From NCBI GenBank assembly GCA_029287875.1, contig JARFQH010000093.1, positions 1 through 6,392 on the forward strand: 6,392 bases of DNA. The letters are read 5' to 3'. The notes beneath the pieces are model-generated. The model saw nothing but the letters and a program-made list of their open reading frames with translations, ran no database searches and was not told the origin of the DNA. Shown piece by piece: positions 1 to 6,375 of this stretch (position 1 is its first letter; the number at the start of each line of letters is the position of its first letter). A program made the translations under genes and the position numbers. This stretch comes from Desulfobacteraceae bacterium (GTDB lineage: Bacteria > Desulfobacterota > Desulfobacteria > Desulfobacterales > SG8-13).

Positions 1-1
1 T

Positions 2-196
2 TGTCTGTACGTGGCTTTAGACCAAAGTTATATCGCCGGAGACGAATTTCGAAGCGCTTACGATCATTGCGTAAAAGTACGCAAAATCATCGACGGCCTC
101 ATTCGATACCTGAAACAACATCAGAAAAATCGGCCCCGGAGCAAAGCTGTCGGCCACCCCAACGACCAACCGGCTCAACGGGCTCAACCGGCCTAA
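2..196 (+). CDS. four helix bundle protein, C-terminal part (5' end outside window)
   Basis: Reading frame 2 is open from the window edge to the TAA at 194-196 and gives about 64 residues. The stretch LYVALDQSYIAGDEF, followed by YDHCVKVRKIIDGLIRYLK, resembles the last two helices of the small four-helix-bundle family (TIGR02436/23S rRNA intervening-sequence protein type). Members are usually near 115-130 residues, so about half is missing upstream. Their cellular role is unknown; they occur as stand-alone genes and inside 23S rRNA intervening sequences. After the last helix (about codon 38) comes a basic, Pro/Gln/Ala-rich tail. Its final residues and its stop codon are encoded by the 9-bp tandem repeat at 172-216. 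The gene ends 26 bases before the polymerase start. The family call rests on pattern recognition of the C-terminal half only. Confidence 0.72.
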   Translation, partial: CLYVALDQSYIAGDEFRSAYDHCVKVRKIIDGLIRYLKQHQKNRPRSKAVGHPNDQPAQRAQPA

Positions 197-216
197 CGGG
201 CTCAACCGACTCAACC
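172..216 (+). repeat. 9-bp tandem repeat, five units, consensus GGCTCAACC/G
   Basis: Five consecutive 9-base units are visible: GGCTCAACG, GGCTCAACC, GGCCTAACG, GGCTCAACC and GACTCAACC, followed by a partial GACC. The unit length is a multiple of three. It therefore keeps frame 2 as Gln-rich coding and frame 1 as Thr-Gly-Ser triplets. The variant third unit (TC changed to CT) turns a CAA into the TAA that ends the upstream four-helix-bundle gene. The array finishes 6 bases before the polymerase ATG and occupies the place where a ribosome binding site would be expected. Copy number may vary between strains (inference). Confidence 0.85.
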
Positions 217-222
217 GACCCC

Positions 223-3222
223 ATGGTTCCACTTGCCGTAAAATCCTACTACTCCCTCATGTGGGGCACCCGGTCTCCGCGGAAGATCTGCGCCGTGGCC
301 CGGGAAATGGGCTACCGGCGGCTGGCGCTGACCGACACCGACAACCTCTATGGCATGTGGCCGTTTTTGAGCGCCTGCCGGCAGGAGGGCATCACGCCCA
401 TCGTCGGAGCGGAACTGACCGATCCGGACACCGATCGCCGGGCGGTGTGCCTGGTGGAAAACGCGACCGGCTACCGCAACCTGTGCCGCCTGGTCACCCG
501 ACGCCGGTTCGCAGAAAAGACGCGCTTCGATTTCCCGGCGGCCGTGGCCGATCTTGCCGAGGGGCTGGTAGTGCTGACACGCGACGCCGAACTGCTGTCG
601 TTCTGGCATGCGGCAGGGGTCACGGCTGCCGGAGCCGCCCCGCGGCGGCCCGACGGGGTCGCCCTGCGCCTGCGGCAGACCGCCCGACGCCTCGGCCGAC
701 CGGTCGTGGCCACGCCGGACAGCTTTTTTATCGAACCGGCCGATGCCGAAGTCCACCGCCTGCTGCGGGCCATCGACCGCAACACGGCCTTTTCCCGGCT
801 GACATCGACCGACACGGCGCCACCCGACGCCCGGCTGGCACCGCCGCAGGTGTATGCCCGACGGTTTGCCGTCTGGCCGGACACCCTGCGCGCCTCCCAC
901 GAGATCGCGGAGCGATTGAGTTTCACCGGCCCCCGCAACGAGGTGGTCCTGCCGCCCTGGATCGAGCACCGCGGCGATACAGCCGAGCAACTCCTGCGGC
1001 AGGCCGCTTATGCCGGCGCACGGGGCCGTTACGGCGACGACCTGCCCGAACCGGTGGTGGAGCGCCTGGAGCACGAGCTGCGCATCATCGAACAGATGGG
1101 GTTTTCTTCTTATTTCCTGGTGGTGCAGGACATCGTGAACCGCAGCCCACGCATCTGCGGCCGGGGCAGCGGCGCCGCCTCGCTGGTCGCTTACTGCATG
1201 AGGATCACCAACGTCTGCCCCATCAAGCACAACCTCTACTTCGAGCGTTTTCTCAACCCCGGACGCCAGGACCCGCCCGACATCGACGTCGACTTCGCCT
1301 GGGACGAACGCGACACGGTGCTCGATTCGGTTCTGAAACAGTACCCCGGCCACGCCGCCATGGTCTGCACCCACGTCGCCTTCCGGCCCCGCATGGCCAT
1401 CCGCGAAACGGCCAAGGTGTACGGGCTCACGGACCGCGAGATCGGCCAGGTCTCCAAGCGGCTGCCCTGGTTCTGGAAGGCCGCAGGCGAAGACGACGAC
1501 CTGTTGACCCGGCTCAGAGAGCTGCCCGAAATGGGACGGATCGACTTCCCGGAGCCCTGGCCCGAGATCATCCGCCTGGCCCAGCGCATCATCGGACTGC
1601 CGCGGCACATCTCCGTCCATTCCGGGGGAGTGGTCATCACGCCCAATCCGATCGATGAGTACGTGCCCATCGAACCGGCACCCAAGGGTGTGCCGGTCAT
1701 CCAGTGGGAAAAGGACGCCGCCGAGGAAGCCGGCCTGGTAAAGATCGACCTGCTCGGCAACCGTAGCCTGGGCGTCATCCGTGATGCCATCGCCGACACG
1801 CGCGCGAACGGCATCGCTTTCGACGAGCACAAGTGGGAGCCGGAAGACGACCCGGCCACTCAAAACACCATCGCCGCCGGACGCACCATGGGCTGCTTCT
1901 ACATCGAGAGCCCGGCCACGCGTCTGTTGCAGCAGCGGACACGTGTCGGCGATTTCGAGCACATCGTCATTCACAGCAGCATCATCCGGCCGGCGGCCAA
2001 CACCTTTATCCGCGAGTACATCCGCCGCCTGAACGGCGGCCGGTGGGAACCGATCCACCCCCTGCTGACAGACGTGCTCGACGAGACCTACGGCATCATG
2101 GTCTACCAGGAGGACGTCTCCCAAACCGCCATGGCCGTCGCCGGCTTCGATCACATCGAGGCCGACGGGCTGCGCAAGGTTTTGTCCAAGAAAGACAAGG
2201 TCCGTCAACTACGGGATTACCGGCAGCGGTTTGCCGCCGGTGCCCGCGCCCGCGGGGTGGAAAACAAAAAAATCGAGGAGATCTGGCAGATGATGATGAG
2301 CTTCGCGGGCTACTCCTTCTGCAAACCCCACAGCGCGAGCTTCGCGCGGGTCTCGTTTCAGTCCGCTTTCCTGAAGACCCACTTTCCGGCCGAGTTCGTG
2401 GCCGCGGTGATCAGCAACCAGGGCGGGTTCTACAGCACCTTTGCCTACGTGTCCGAAGCGCGGCGCATGGGGCTGAAAATCCTGCCGCCGGATGTCAACG
2501 CCGGCCGCATCCGCTGGCAGGGCCGCGACAATGCGGTCCGGGTAGGCCTGCAGTCGGTGACCGAACTGGGGACGGCCACGCAGCAGCGGATCGTCGACTG
2601 TCGCAAAGTCTCACCGTATCGCAGCTTCAAGGATTTTTTAAAGCGGGTGCGGCCCGAAGAACCGGAGGCCCGCAGCCTGGTCCACGCCGGTGCCTTCGAC
2701 GCCCTTCACCCCGGCGAGAGCCGGGCTTCCCTGCTGTGGGACCTGGCCGCCTGGCAGCAGCGCCGATCGAACCGGTCAAAACAGGCCGGCCTGTTCGATG
2801 CCGACCCGGAGGAGATCAAACCCTCGCTCCCGCCGGACAACGAGCGCGACCGCCTGCGCCGGGAGTTTGCCGCCCTGGGGTTTCTGTGCGACCGCCACCC
2901 GATGGTGCTTTTCGAAGACATTCTAAAGCACCGGGGCATTGTCAAGGCTGTCGCCCTGGAGCACTGTGCCGGACGGCGGGTGCGGGTGGCCGGCCTGCTC
3001 ATCACCGGCAAAGTGGTCAGCACGAAGCACGGCGACCCGATGGAGTTTTTGACCTTCGAGGACGAGACCGGCCTGGTGGAAACCACCTTTTTTCCCGAAG
3101 CCTACCGCAAGTTTTGCTGCATGCTCGACCGCCACCGACCTTACATTCTCACCGGCAAGATCGAAGAAGACTTCGGGGCGGTGACCCTGACGGTCGAAAC
3201 GGTGGAGCCGATCCGGCGCTAA
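223..3222 (+). CDS. dnaE2: error-prone C-family DNA polymerase, DnaE2/ImuC-like (DNA polymerase III alpha superfamily)
   Basis: This 999-residue template-directed DNA polymerase probably acts in damage tolerance. Seen in order are a PHP domain (about 1-200), GRGSG at 313 in the palm, and PDIDVDF with aspartates 353/355/357. KIDLLGNRSL carries the third catalytic aspartate (509), and GYSFCKPHSASFA starts at 696. A helix-hairpin-helix region, a clamp-binding QAGLF at 854-858, and an OB fold from about 918 to the end complete it. Replicative DnaE is near 1160 residues with a tau-binding C-terminus, which is absent here. The PHP histidines are replaced (H to P3, K7 and T39), so PHP nuclease activity is unlikely. 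Length and PHP decay point to DnaE2/ImuC, although no imuA/imuB partner is visible in the window. The frame is open back to base 1, but residues upstream of ATG 223 are repeat-derived or overlap the preceding gene, so ATG 223 was chosen. No Shine-Dalgarno precedes it. The polymerase call is certain; the DnaE2 subtype is likely. Confidence 0.93.
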   Translation: MVPLAVKSYYSLMWGTRSPRKICAVAREMGYRRLALTDTDNLYGMWPFLSACRQEGITPIVGAELTDPDTDRRAVCLVENATGYRNLCRLVTRRRFAEKTRFDFPAAVADLAEGLVVLTRDAELLSFWHAAGVTAAGAAPRRPDGVALRLRQTARRLGRPVVATPDSFFIEPADAEVHRLLRAIDRNTAFSRLTSTDTAPPDARLAPPQVYARRFAVWPDTLRASHEIAERLSFTGPRNEVVLPPWIEHRGDTAEQLLRQAAYAGARGRYGDDLPEPVVERLEHELRIIEQMGFSSYFLVVQDIVNRSPRICGRGSGAASLVAYCMRITNVCPIKHNLYFERFLNPGRQDPPDIDVDFAWDERDTVLDSVLKQYPGHAAMVCTHVAFRPRMAIRETAKVYGLTDREIGQVSKRLPWFWKAAGEDDDLLTRLRELPEMGRIDFPEPWPEIIRLAQRIIGLPRHISVHSGGVVITPNPIDEYVPIEPAPKGVPVIQWEKDAAEEAGLVKIDLLGNRSLGVIRDAIADTRANGIAFDEHKWEPEDDPATQNTIAAGRTMGCFYIESPATRLLQQRTRVGDFEHIVIHSSIIRPAANTFIREYIRRLNGGRWEPIHPLLTDVLDETYGIMVYQEDVSQTAMAVAGFDHIEADGLRKVLSKKDKVRQLRDYRQRFAAGARARGVENKKIEEIWQMMMSFAGYSFCKPHSASFARVSFQSAFLKTHFPAEFVAAVISNQGGFYSTFAYVSEARRMGLKILPPDVNAGRIRWQGRDNAVRVGLQSVTELGTATQQRIVDCRKVSPYRSFKDFLKRVRPEEPEARSLVHAGAFDALHPGESRASLLWDLAAWQQRRSNRSKQAGLFDADPEEIKPSLPPDNERDRLRREFAALGFLCDRHPMVLFEDILKHRGIVKAVALEHCAGRRVRVAGLLITGKVVSTKHGDPMEFLTFEDETGLVETTFFPEAYRKFCCMLDRHRPYILTGKIEEDFGAVTLTVETVEPIRR
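2782..2796 (+). other. predicted beta-clamp binding pentapeptide QAGLF in the polymerase
   Basis: Codons 854-858 (counted from ATG 223) read Gln-Ala-Gly-Leu-Phe. This fits the bacterial sliding-clamp consensus QLxLF/QxxLF. It sits between the helix-hairpin-helix region and the OB fold, the same place as the internal QADMF site of E. coli DnaE. A Lys/Arg-rich lead-in and an acidic follow-on suggest an exposed loop. The position and match support a real site; binding itself is inferred. Confidence 0.7.
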
Positions 3223-3478
3223 TGTGTTCGAGCATCATATTGCAACCGTTGCGCAGACGTGGAATGAATCTAAAACCTATTTTTAGGCAGCTTTGATACC
3301 ATTCCCAAAGGGTTGGCAGAGTGCCACAATGTGGTATGTTGTTTACGTGTATTAACGTATGGTTTACACGGTACCTCCTCTATTTTGTCCTTCTGACCTG
3401 AACTTCCAGACACCCCGTTAATATCGTCGTCCTTTAGATCGATATTCTGAAACAACACAGGATACGAGCCGTCGAGGC
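3223..3478. other. AT-richer intergenic stretch after the polymerase gene
   Basis: About 256 bases without a supported gene separate the polymerase stop from the ribosome binding site of the next ORF. Base composition falls clearly compared with the polymerase gene. Small inverted repeats are visible: GCAAC-C-GTTGC at 3242-3252, CCAC/GTGG around 3322-3335, and TACGT/ACGTA around 3345-3362. None is followed by a T-run, so no rho-independent terminator can be called. No convincing -35/-10 pair was found. Reverse-strand open frames here have no recognisable protein and mostly run antisense to the next gene. Confidence 0.5.
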
Positions 3479-3485
3479 AAGGAGG
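3479..3485 (+). promoter_or_regulatory. strong ribosome binding site AAGGAGG
   Basis: AAGGAGG lies 6 bases before the ATG at 3492 and is a near-perfect anti-16S match. It fixes that ATG as the start and shows that the 5' end of this locus is an authentic gene start, presumably that of the original YHS-domain gene. An ATG at 3487 is too close and is in a different frame. Confidence 0.85.
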
Positions 3486-3491
3486 AATGCC

Positions 3492-4511
3492 ATGACGATA
3501 TTTAAGAATTACCACAGGATAATTCTTTCGGCCCTGCTGACTGTGGGATTTCTGGCCTTCGCCGATGTTGCCGCCATGGCAACGGATGCAAAAGGCACAG
3601 AGGTCTATGGCGTGGCGATAAAAGGATACGACCCGGTGGCCTATTTCACGGAAAACCGTGCCGTCAAAGGGAGTAGCGACGGTATAACCCAAGATATCAT
3701 TACCGACCTGTCCAAGTTCCGTGATTTGGCCGTAAAGGTGGATCAGACTGAACGGATCCTGGCCATGAACAAAAGTACGGACAGCCTGGAAGCCTACGAT
3801 TATTACCTGCAGGCCTATTATCATTTTTTCCAACGGACACGCGATGGTCATATTGAAGCGCGAAAATTATTTCAAAAAGCAATAAAACTAGACCCCAATT
3901 ACGCCACTGCCTATGTGGGCCTTGCCAAAGTAAGAACCTGGGCTGTCAACTACGGTTGGACTGAATTTCCCAATGTTGCACTCCAGGAAGCACTCGATCT
4001 GGCTAAAAAAGCGGTTCAATTGGACGATTCCAACGCCAGCGCTCACGGTGAGTTGGGCTATATATACATGCGGTTCGGAGAGTATGATCTCGTCGAGAGT
4101 GAACTTCAAAAGGCCATTGATCTGAACCCGAACGACTGGATCAGCTATCGGCATATAGGTGCCGTACTGTTATATGCCGGCCAACCCGCTGAATCGCTCG
4201 AGTGGTACACCAAGGTCTTGGAATTTGATCCCTATCTCTCTCCAGGGGTGTATATGAATATCGGAATTGGATATTATCTCAATGGCGATGACGACCAGGC
4301 GATTCATTGGCTAAAACAGGCGGCAACCAAATGGCCCACTTTTTTGGGCTGCCACATTCTTCTCGCGCCAATATATGGGCAAACCGGTCAAATGGATCCC
4401 GGTGAGGCCAATAAAAAAGCCCAGCTTGAAGCCCTTGTTTTTTCTTTGTGTGATCCTCCACGCCTGACGTCTCGTGCGCATTCCCATCTCTGCCGCCCCA
4501 ATCTCGGATAG
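3492..4511 (+). CDS. chimeric secreted protein: truncated YHS domain joined to cyclase-type TPR region (possible pseudogene)
   Basis: This 339-residue ORF is a patchwork. Residues 1-30 form a signal peptide (cleavage near AMA/TD). Residues 37-62 (GVAIKGYDPVAYFTENRAVKGSS) match the opening of exported YHS-domain proteins; the rest of that domain is absent. Residues 63-79 (DGITQDIITDLSKFRDL) are typical of the start of the region after the catalytic domain in TPR-bearing adenylate/guanylate cyclases and related regulators. Residue 80 onward (AVKVDQTERILA, then EAYDYYLQ) matches a point roughly 75-90 residues further along that family, so an internal segment appears lost. About four TPR repeats follow (about 121-302, with KAIKLDPNYA, KAIDLNPNDW and KVLEFDPYLS). 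The last 37 residues match nothing I know. There is no catalytic domain. It is either a secreted TPR scaffold or a remnant built by in-frame deletions; I favour the latter, but translation is plausible. Codon use is AT-richer than in the polymerase gene. Confidence 0.75.
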   Translation: MTIFKNYHRIILSALLTVGFLAFADVAAMATDAKGTEVYGVAIKGYDPVAYFTENRAVKGSSDGITQDIITDLSKFRDLAVKVDQTERILAMNKSTDSLEAYDYYLQAYYHFFQRTRDGHIEARKLFQKAIKLDPNYATAYVGLAKVRTWAVNYGWTEFPNVALQEALDLAKKAVQLDDSNASAHGELGYIYMRFGEYDLVESELQKAIDLNPNDWISYRHIGAVLLYAGQPAESLEWYTKVLEFDPYLSPGVYMNIGIGYYLNGDDDQAIHWLKQAATKWPTFLGCHILLAPIYGQTGQMDPGEANKKAQLEALVFSLCDPPRLTSRAHSHLCRPNLG

Positions 4512-4712
4512 GCCCGTCAATCATCTCTTGCGACAAAACGGGACGACTGATGTCCTTGATTCTTAATTTCAAAAACGATAAAAGATGAATGGGAGTCGAG
4601 TTTTTTCAAAATGGGTATCGGTAAAAGAACTTTTGCTCGTTGTTTCGATTTCTGGTAGATAGATGAAGCAGGCCGTTTGTGACCCTTAATACGAACTCTC
4701 AGACATGCTCCA
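4512..4712. other. intergenic region upstream of the SIMPL gene
   Basis: This stretch of about 200 bases is AT-rich and has no recognisable gene. A weak sigma70-like pair can be drawn: TTGCTC at 4633-4638, a 17-base spacer, and TAGATA at 4656-4661. Each hexamer matches the consensus at only about three positions, so it is only a candidate promoter. No terminator hairpin for the preceding ORF was seen. The start of this region may continue the unidentified sequence that forms the odd C-terminus of the preceding ORF. Confidence 0.3.
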
Positions 4713-4724
4713 GGATAAGGTGAT

Positions 4725-5525
4725 ATGAAACGAAAAGCCTCCCTCTTTATGGTGGTTACCCTGTTTTGTGTCGTAATATGGGTCGGTGCGCAGGCCGAGC
4801 CTCTTGACGGCAACGAATATGCGGTGACGGAGCCATCGACCTTGACCGTTGGCGGGCGTGGAGAGGTATCTGTTGCCCCGGACCGGGCGACCCTGAGGCT
4901 GGGCGCCGTCGCCCAGGCGGAAAAAGCATCCGAGGCGCAGAGCCAGGTCAACCAGGTCGTGCAAAACATTATAAAAGGCATCCAATCGATAGGGGTTGCC
5001 GATAAAAACATTACAACCATCGATTTATCCATTTACCCCGTCTATGGAAATCAGCAGCCGGAACCTCAAGGTCAGACAACTCAGCCGGTCATACGCGGAT
5101 ATCGTGCCAGCAACATCATTAGAGTTCAAATCGAAGAACTGGAGAGCCTCGGAGGTGTGATCGATGCCGGTCTCAACGCCGGCGCCAACCGAATTGAGGG
5201 GGTTTCATTCGGCCTCAAAAATGACGGCGAATTCCGCGCACAGGCCTTGCGCCTGGCCACCGAGGAAGCCGATGCCAAAGCGAATGCCATTGCCAGGGCT
5301 ATGGGAGTCGAGATCGTCGGCATCAAGCAGATATCCGAGGCGGGCACCAGCCTTGTGCGCCCGCAAATGGACTCCGGCCCCGTTTTCTCTGCGAGAGCCG
5401 CGGCAACGCCCGTGCAAGCCGGACAGGTTCGCGTCGAAGCCTCATTAACGGTGAGCTATTATATCATAGACGCCGAACCCCCAGATTCCGACACCAACAC
5501 CGTCAGCTCAGCCTATTCTAAATAA
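4725..5525 (+). CDS. SIMPL domain (DUF541, YggE-like) periplasmic protein
   Basis: The protein has 266 residues. A signal peptide covers 1-24 (basic MKRK, hydrophobic core, AQA/EP cleavage), so it is exported, probably to the periplasm. Residues 38-248 form a SIMPL/DUF541 domain. It opens with the hallmark TLTVGGRGEVSVAPDRATL, continues with QSIGVADKNITTIDLSIYP and a central IRGYRASNIIRVQIEELESLG. It ends with an Ala-rich helix (RAQALRLATEEADAKANAIA) and a closing VRVEASLTVSYYI strand. Length and order are normal for the family. E. coli YggE is linked to oxidative-stress tolerance, but most members have no known reaction, so the biochemical role here is open. The start is supported by AAGG at 4717-4720, four bases before the ATG. 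The following gene starts 181 bases downstream and also encodes an exported protein. Nothing looks broken. Confidence 0.95.
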   Translation: MKRKASLFMVVTLFCVVIWVGAQAEPLDGNEYAVTEPSTLTVGGRGEVSVAPDRATLRLGAVAQAEKASEAQSQVNQVVQNIIKGIQSIGVADKNITTIDLSIYPVYGNQQPEPQGQTTQPVIRGYRASNIIRVQIEELESLGGVIDAGLNAGANRIEGVSFGLKNDGEFRAQALRLATEEADAKANAIARAMGVEIVGIKQISEAGTSLVRPQMDSGPVFSARAAATPVQAGQVRVEASLTVSYYIIDAEPPDSDTNTVSSAYSK

Positions 5526-5706
5526 CCAGAAAAAGTCTGCTTGACCGTGGGACGGAATGCGATTAAATGTGGAGCGTCTAACTGTGCTATAAAGATAGTT
5601 CCGGCCTATTGACCGGATCAACCATTCGTTGTTTGCAGTTTAACCGGGGAACATTTTTTTCCGGGCCGCCGCCAACTCCCCATTCACTGCCGTTCGGTGA
5701 TGCGCA
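5526..5706. other. intergenic leader with two hairpins before the STN-domain gene
   Basis: There is no gene in these 181 bases. Two inverted repeats are visible. TCCGG (5600-5604) pairs with CCGGA (5613-5617) around an 8-base loop. CCGGGGAA (5644-5651) can pair with TTTTCCGG (5657-5664) over 8 bp, including two G-U pairs and a 5-base loop. The second lies about 42 bases before the next ATG and has no T-run after it, so it is a possible leader structure rather than a terminator. The ribosome binding site of the next gene is weak: GGTGA at 5696-5700, six bases before the ATG. Confidence 0.35.
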
Positions 5707-6375
5707 ATGAAAAACCGCCCTCGAATCCTTTGCCTGACAGCCGCAAGCGCGATACTTCTGCTCGCCGCGTCGTTTTCGCCCGTCATGGCGGCTTCCGCCT
5801 CATCCGTAAAAAGCCTTTCGGGAAATGACAGTCTCATAACAATCAGCGTACAAAACATGCCCCTGGGTAAGGTGTTGGAAAAAATCGAAGAGGTCACTGA
5901 CCTGAAATTCAAACTCGATGAGCAGTGGAAAGACATACCCGTCAGTGTGACCCTCGATAAAGCCCCTCTGGACAAGGCTTTGAAGCGCATTTTAGTGAAC
6001 CTGAACAACGTGATCATTTACGGTTCGAATGACCTTGTCAAAATCGTGGTATTTGGAAAAGCCGAACCCGGCAGCGCCACCGGTCGGCCCGCGGGGCCGC
6101 CCCCCTATAAACAACCGCTGCCCTTACCGCAACCGCCCCCTTTACCGGATGAAAATTCGTCGCTCTCCGAGGAACCCGAACCGGAAGGCAGTCCCGCACC
6201 AGAAGAGTCGGCTGAAACGGCACCGGCCGATCAGGAACAGCAAATGCAGGAAGCAGCCGCTGAAGGTGAAGGTGAAACCAAAACCGACGGCGCCGAGAGC
6301 GGTGCCCAGAATGAGCCGACGACCGAAGGTGGAGCGCCTCAAGAAGGTCAACCCGAGGGGCAGCAAGCTGAATAA
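5707..6375 (+). CDS. exported STN-like domain protein with proline-rich linker and acidic C-terminal tail
   Basis: The protein has 222 residues and is predicted to be exported. Residues 1-28 are a signal peptide (basic MKNRPR, a long Leu/Ala core, cleavage near VMA/AS). No lipobox cysteine is placed for lipidation. Residues about 44-117 read as a secretin/TonB short N-terminal (STN-type) fold. ITISVQNMPLGKVLEKIEEVT, then VSVTLDKAPLDKALKRIL and a closing VKIVVFG strand give the usual beta-alpha-beta pattern. Residues 118-148 are proline-rich (PPPYKQPLPLPQPPPLP). Residues 149-222 are Glu/Gln/Ala/Gly/Pro-rich, strongly acidic and probably disordered. There is no secretin or TonB-receptor barrel after the domain, so this is not a truncated start of such a gene; the ORF ends cleanly at TAA. 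The low-complexity tail keeps consistent codon use. The function is unknown; a periplasmic binding or adaptor role is an inference. Confidence 0.85.
   Translation: MKNRPRILCLTAASAILLLAASFSPVMAASASSVKSLSGNDSLITISVQNMPLGKVLEKIEEVTDLKFKLDEQWKDIPVSVTLDKAPLDKALKRILVNLNNVIIYGSNDLVKIVVFGKAEPGSATGRPAGPPPYKQPLPLPQPPPLPDENSSLSEEPEPEGSPAPEESAETAPADQEQQMQEAAAEGEGETKTDGAESGAQNEPTTEGGAPQEGQPEGQQAE

Noticed and set aside
1..222. In-frame upstream extension of the polymerase with a Thr-Gly-Ser repeat N-terminus
   Set aside because: It overlaps the four-helix-bundle gene in another frame, is repeat-derived, and is followed by an ATG exactly where the PHP domain begins.
1..222. LexA-type operator upstream of the DnaE2-like gene
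   Set aside because: No CTGT-N8-ACAG or similar palindrome was found; any SOS control would have to act further upstream.
261..1658. Long + strand open frame in another frame inside the polymerase gene (also 1833-3296)
   Set aside because: The products are Arg/Pro/Gly-rich out-of-frame readings of the polymerase and show no domain.
211..2208. Very long reverse-strand open frame opposite the polymerase
   Set aside because: It is a shadow of GC-rich codon usage; the protein has no recognisable domain, while the + strand carries unmistakable polymerase motifs.
3270..3851. Reverse-strand frame of 193 codons across the intergenic region and the YHS start
   Set aside because: It has no recognisable protein, and most of it is antisense to a well-supported signal peptide and YHS start.
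4408..4444. A-run, GCCC-containing centre and T-run resembling a terminator
   Set aside because: The GC-containing parts are direct rather than inverted repeats, so no stable stem forms; it also lies inside the ORF.
4279..4572. Reverse-strand frames over the end of the chimeric ORF
   Set aside because: They are partly antisense to TPR coding sequence, no family was recognised, and there is no clear ribosome binding site. They were kept only as a reason to search this area for remnants.
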